64,000 nt of DNA from Anthracocystis setariae (Eukaryota; Basidiomycota; Ustilaginomycetes; Ustilaginales; Ustilaginaceae): contig CAKMXJ010000020.1 of assembly GCA_928724745.1 (NCBI GenBank), forward strand, positions 434,001 to 498,000, given 5' to 3'. A program made the position numbers and the translations under genes. The notes beneath the pieces were generated by a model. It had not been told where the DNA came from and did no database searches. It saw only the letters and a program-made list of their open reading frames with translations. Below, in pieces: positions 61,596 through 64,000 of this stretch (position 1 is the first letter of the stretch; each line of letters begins with the position of its first letter).

Positions 61596-64000
61596 ATGGA
61601 GACGAGACGCATTTTGATCGCCAACCGGGGCGAGATTGCTGTGCGCCTGATACGCACGTACCGGCTATTCCCACTCTCGTCCACCACGCCTGGTATCGAG
61701 ACTGTTGCCATCTACACGCCGTCCGAATCGAACGCACTGCATGTGCATCTTGCGGATCGTTCGGTTCAGTTGGTGGGGGAGGGACCGAAGGCGTATTTGG
61801 ATGCAGAAGCGCTGGTGACGATAGCAAAGTCGCAGGCGTGCTGGGCCATCGCTCCAGGCTACGGCTTCTTGTCGGAAGACGCAGCTTTCGCCAAACTCTG
61901 CCAAGACAACGGAGTCGTGTTCCTGGGCCCCACGTCGCAGCAACTTGAGCTTTTGGGAAACAAAGTCTCAGCGAGAGAACTGGCCCAAGTTGCGAGAGTG
62001 CCGATTCTGCCCGGCACCAAAACCTCCCCCTCCTCCTCAAGTTCCGCGTTGACAGATATCATCGAATTCGCACAGGCCCAGCCGTTGGGTTCCAAGATCA
62101 TCCTCAAAGCCGCCAATGGTGGAGGTGGCAGAGGCATACGCATCGTGCAACTCCCTTCTTCGGCCAACGTCGCAGAGCTTGAATCGCTCGTGAGCGAGGC
62201 ATACGAAAGTTGCCGCCGTGAAGCGGTTTCGTCGTTCGGAGAAGGTAGCGTGTATGCCGAACGCTTCCTGACGAATGCTCGCCACGTCGAGGTACAGATC
62301 CTCGGCGACGGTCAGGGCGGGGTGTGTCATTTCTGGGATCGAGAATGCTCGCTGCAACGCAGGAATCAGAAGATGATCGAGATCGCTCCTGCCGGCAGCT
62401 TGACGCCTGAACTCCGCCAAGGTATGCTGGCCGCTGCACTTCAACTGGGTCGGCAAGTCGAACTTCGAAGCCTTGCGACCATCGAGTTCCTGGTGGACCA
62501 GCACCAAGGACTCGGAAACTTCTACTTTATGGAAGCCAACCCGCGGATCCAAGTGGAACATACCATCACGGAGCAAGTCACGGGAGTCGACTTGGTGGGC
62601 CTTCAACTTCTCATCGCCCTCGGCTCAACCCTACCGCAACTCTCTTTCACCTCGGACTGTCCCACGCCGTTTCCGTCCAAGGTGGCTGTGCAGGCTCGAG
62701 TGAATGCCGAGACGTTCCGCGGCGGCTCGGACGAGGCCCATCCGGAGTCGGGCAAGGTGACGTCGTTGGTGTGGCCATTGGGGAGGGAGTTGAGGGTCGA
62801 GAGTGCGGCTCATCCTCCTCATCCGGTGTTGGGAAGGTTTGTGGTGAATCCGCTGTTCGACAGTTTGCTGGCCAAGGTGATCGTAACTGCTCCGAGCTAT
62901 GTTTCGGCGTTGGAGGCGGCGAGGAGGGCGTTGATAGAGACGAGCATCGAAGGAGTCAGGACCAACATCGGGTTCCTCCTCGCGTTGCTGGCACACGAAC
63001 AGGTCAGGCAGGATCAACACCATATCCACACAGTGCAGACCCAGTTCCCCACCCTGCTCGAAAAGGCGGATGAAATCGAAACCCTCATCAACGCTAGGAA
63101 CAAACACACTCAAGACAGCAACGACGCGGCAGAAAAGAAGGAAGGTCACGATTGGAAGGGAGAGGGGAAGACGACAGTGGAGACGCACTTGAGCGGGTTG
63201 GTGGTGAAGGTGTCGGTTAGGGAGGGGGAGACGGTGGTGGCGGGGCAGGAGTTGGCGGTGATCGAAGCGATGAAGATGGAGCATGTCATACGTGCGACCT
63301 CGTCTGGCGCTACCGTATACAAAATCCTCATCGAGCAGGGTGCGGTTGTCAACACTTGCGACCCCCTCCTCGTCCTAATCCCAGTTAGCGACTCGGACCA
63401 TACATCTGCTTGCGCTTCCGAATCAGCCGAGGTGCAGGAAGACCCGACGATCGCGCGACCCGAATTGCAGGAGCTTTTCAAACGACGAAAAGCATACACG
63501 GACGAAGGACGAGCGGGGATGGTCAAAAAGCGACATGCGCGCGGCTTGCGCACGGTTCGCGAGAACCTGTCGATGCTCATCGATGCCGACTCTCTGATCG
63601 AGTACGGCGATCTCGCACTCGCATCGCAACGCAGCTCGCGCTCGCTCGACGAGCTGATCGCCAAAACGACGGGTGACGGCATCGTCACAGGATTCGCCAA
63701 GATCGCTGCACACACCGTAGCGCTCATCCTCGGCGATTACATGGTGCTCGCCGGCACACAGGGACACATGCACCATACGAAACTCGATCGCATCCTCAAC
63801 GCCATCCTCGCGCATCCGTGCCCCGTAGTGTTGTATGCCGAAGGCGGTGGGGGGAGGCCGGGGGATTTGGATGTTGTGACGGCGAGTGGGTTGGTGACGC
63901 CGAGCTTTGCGTTGATGGGTAGGGTGCGCGCGATGGGCATTCCGAGTGTGGGCGTGGCGAACGGGTATGTGTTTGCGGGCAATGCGGCGTTGTTGGGTAC
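61596..64000 (+). CDS. Single-chain biotin-dependent acyl-CoA carboxylase (5' part)
   Basis: The open frame starts at ATG 61596 and runs off the window after 801 codons without a stop or intron. It begins with a biotin carboxylase domain (1-~450): RRILIANRGEIAVRLIRTY, GYGFLSEDAAFAKLC, the ATP loop NGGGGRGIRI, DRECSLQRRNQKMIEIAPA and MEANPRIQVEHTITEQVTG. A biotin carrier domain follows, with EAMKMEH and biotin-attachment lysine K560. From ~620 a carboxyltransferase domain begins (RARGLRTVRENLSMLID...GDGIVTGFAKI). BC-BCCP-CT in one chain differs from fungal acetyl-CoA carboxylase, pyruvate carboxylase and the two-subunit methylcrotonyl-CoA carboxylase, and resembles the bacterial long-chain acyl-CoA carboxylase layout. 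The acyl-CoA substrate is unknown. Confidence 0.85.
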   Translation, partial: METRRILIANRGEIAVRLIRTYRLFPLSSTTPGIETVAIYTPSESNALHVHLADRSVQLVGEGPKAYLDAEALVTIAKSQACWAIAPGYGFLSEDAAFAKLCQDNGVVFLGPTSQQLELLGNKVSARELAQVARVPILPGTKTSPSSSSSALTDIIEFAQAQPLGSKIILKAANGGGGRGIRIVQLPSSANVAELESLVSEAYESCRREAVSSFGEGSVYAERFLTNARHVEVQILGDGQGGVCHFWDRECSLQRRNQKMIEIAPAGSLTPELRQGMLAAALQLGRQVELRSLATIEFLVDQHQGLGNFYFMEANPRIQVEHTITEQVTGVDLVGLQLLIALGSTLPQLSFTSDCPTPFPSKVAVQARVNAETFRGGSDEAHPESGKVTSLVWPLGRELRVESAAHPPHPVLGRFVVNPLFDSLLAKVIVTAPSYVSALEAARRALIETSIEGVRTNIGFLLALLAHEQVRQDQHHIHTVQTQFPTLLEKADEIETLINARNKHTQDSNDAAEKKEGHDWKGEGKTTVETHLSGLVVKVSVREGETVVAGQELAVIEAMKMEHVIRATSSGATVYKILIEQGAVVNTCDPLLVLIPVSDSDHTSACASESAEVQEDPTIARPELQELFKRRKAYTDEGRAGMVKKRHARGLRTVRENLSMLIDADSLIEYGDLALASQRSSRSLDELIAKTTGDGIVTGFAKIAAHTVALILGDYMVLAGTQGHMHHTKLDRILNAILAHPCPVVLYAEGGGGRPGDLDVVTASGLVTPSFALMGRVRAMGIPSVGVANGYVFAGNAALLG

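Overview
The window looks like nuclear DNA of a basidiomycete smut fungus (Ustilaginomycotina: Ustilago, Sporisorium, Pseudozyma or a relative). The reasons are long, mostly single-exon, GC-rich genes with short GTRAGT...YAG introns, large proteins rich in Ser, Pro, Gln and Ala tracts, and family content typical of fungi (HIS1, NCE101, Zrg17-like, a Cin1/intersectin-like endocytic scaffold). The genus is inferred from gene style and cannot be proved here.

Layout, left to right: a CaMK-type kinase (407-1807, one intron); a Zrg17-like zinc-transport partner with huge His tracts (2597-5659); HIS1 of histidine biosynthesis (6320-7297), convergent with a 1590-residue paladin-type triple phosphatase-like protein (7510-12282); a RING-H2 E3 ligase with an N-terminal myristoylation motif (13517-16693); a small two-exon NCE101 homologue (17117-17458); an apparently intact two-gene PIF/Harbinger DNA transposon, with transposase and Myb/SANT-like partner convergent (17977-20603); and a 7-kb intersectin/Cin1/Pan1-like gene (21650-28699) whose second intron carries an immediate stop, so short and long forms are plausible. 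After a 1.8-kb AT-richer gap comes a YAT-family amino-acid permease (30532-32190). A 6-kb stretch without recognisable genes follows, holding a degraded Tc1/mariner-type TIR element (34144-34793). Then come ribosomal protein uL23 (38290-38739), a DCAF4-like WD40 protein (39584-40948), a large non-RD kinase (41292-45446), a tiny HMG/YABBY-like protein (48936-49121), a cysteine-motif protein (49810-52056), a convergent pair ESS1/PIN1 prolyl isomerase and HNT1/HINT1 (54240-55722, three exons each), a large FHA protein full of SPxK motifs (56743-61179), and the first 801 codons of a single-chain biotin-dependent acyl-CoA carboxylase that runs off the right edge.

Most genes are unrelated housekeeping or signalling genes, and no secondary-metabolite or effector cluster is apparent. 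The most interesting items are the intersectin-like gene (Prk1-type LxxQxTG repeats, tandem UIMs and a stop-containing intron before the RhoGEF part), the two-gene Harbinger element beside a Zn2Cys6-like relic, the Tc1-like relic whose ends resemble a TACAGTAC motif scattered through the intergenic DNA, the Ki-67-like FHA protein, and the fused acyl-CoA carboxylase.
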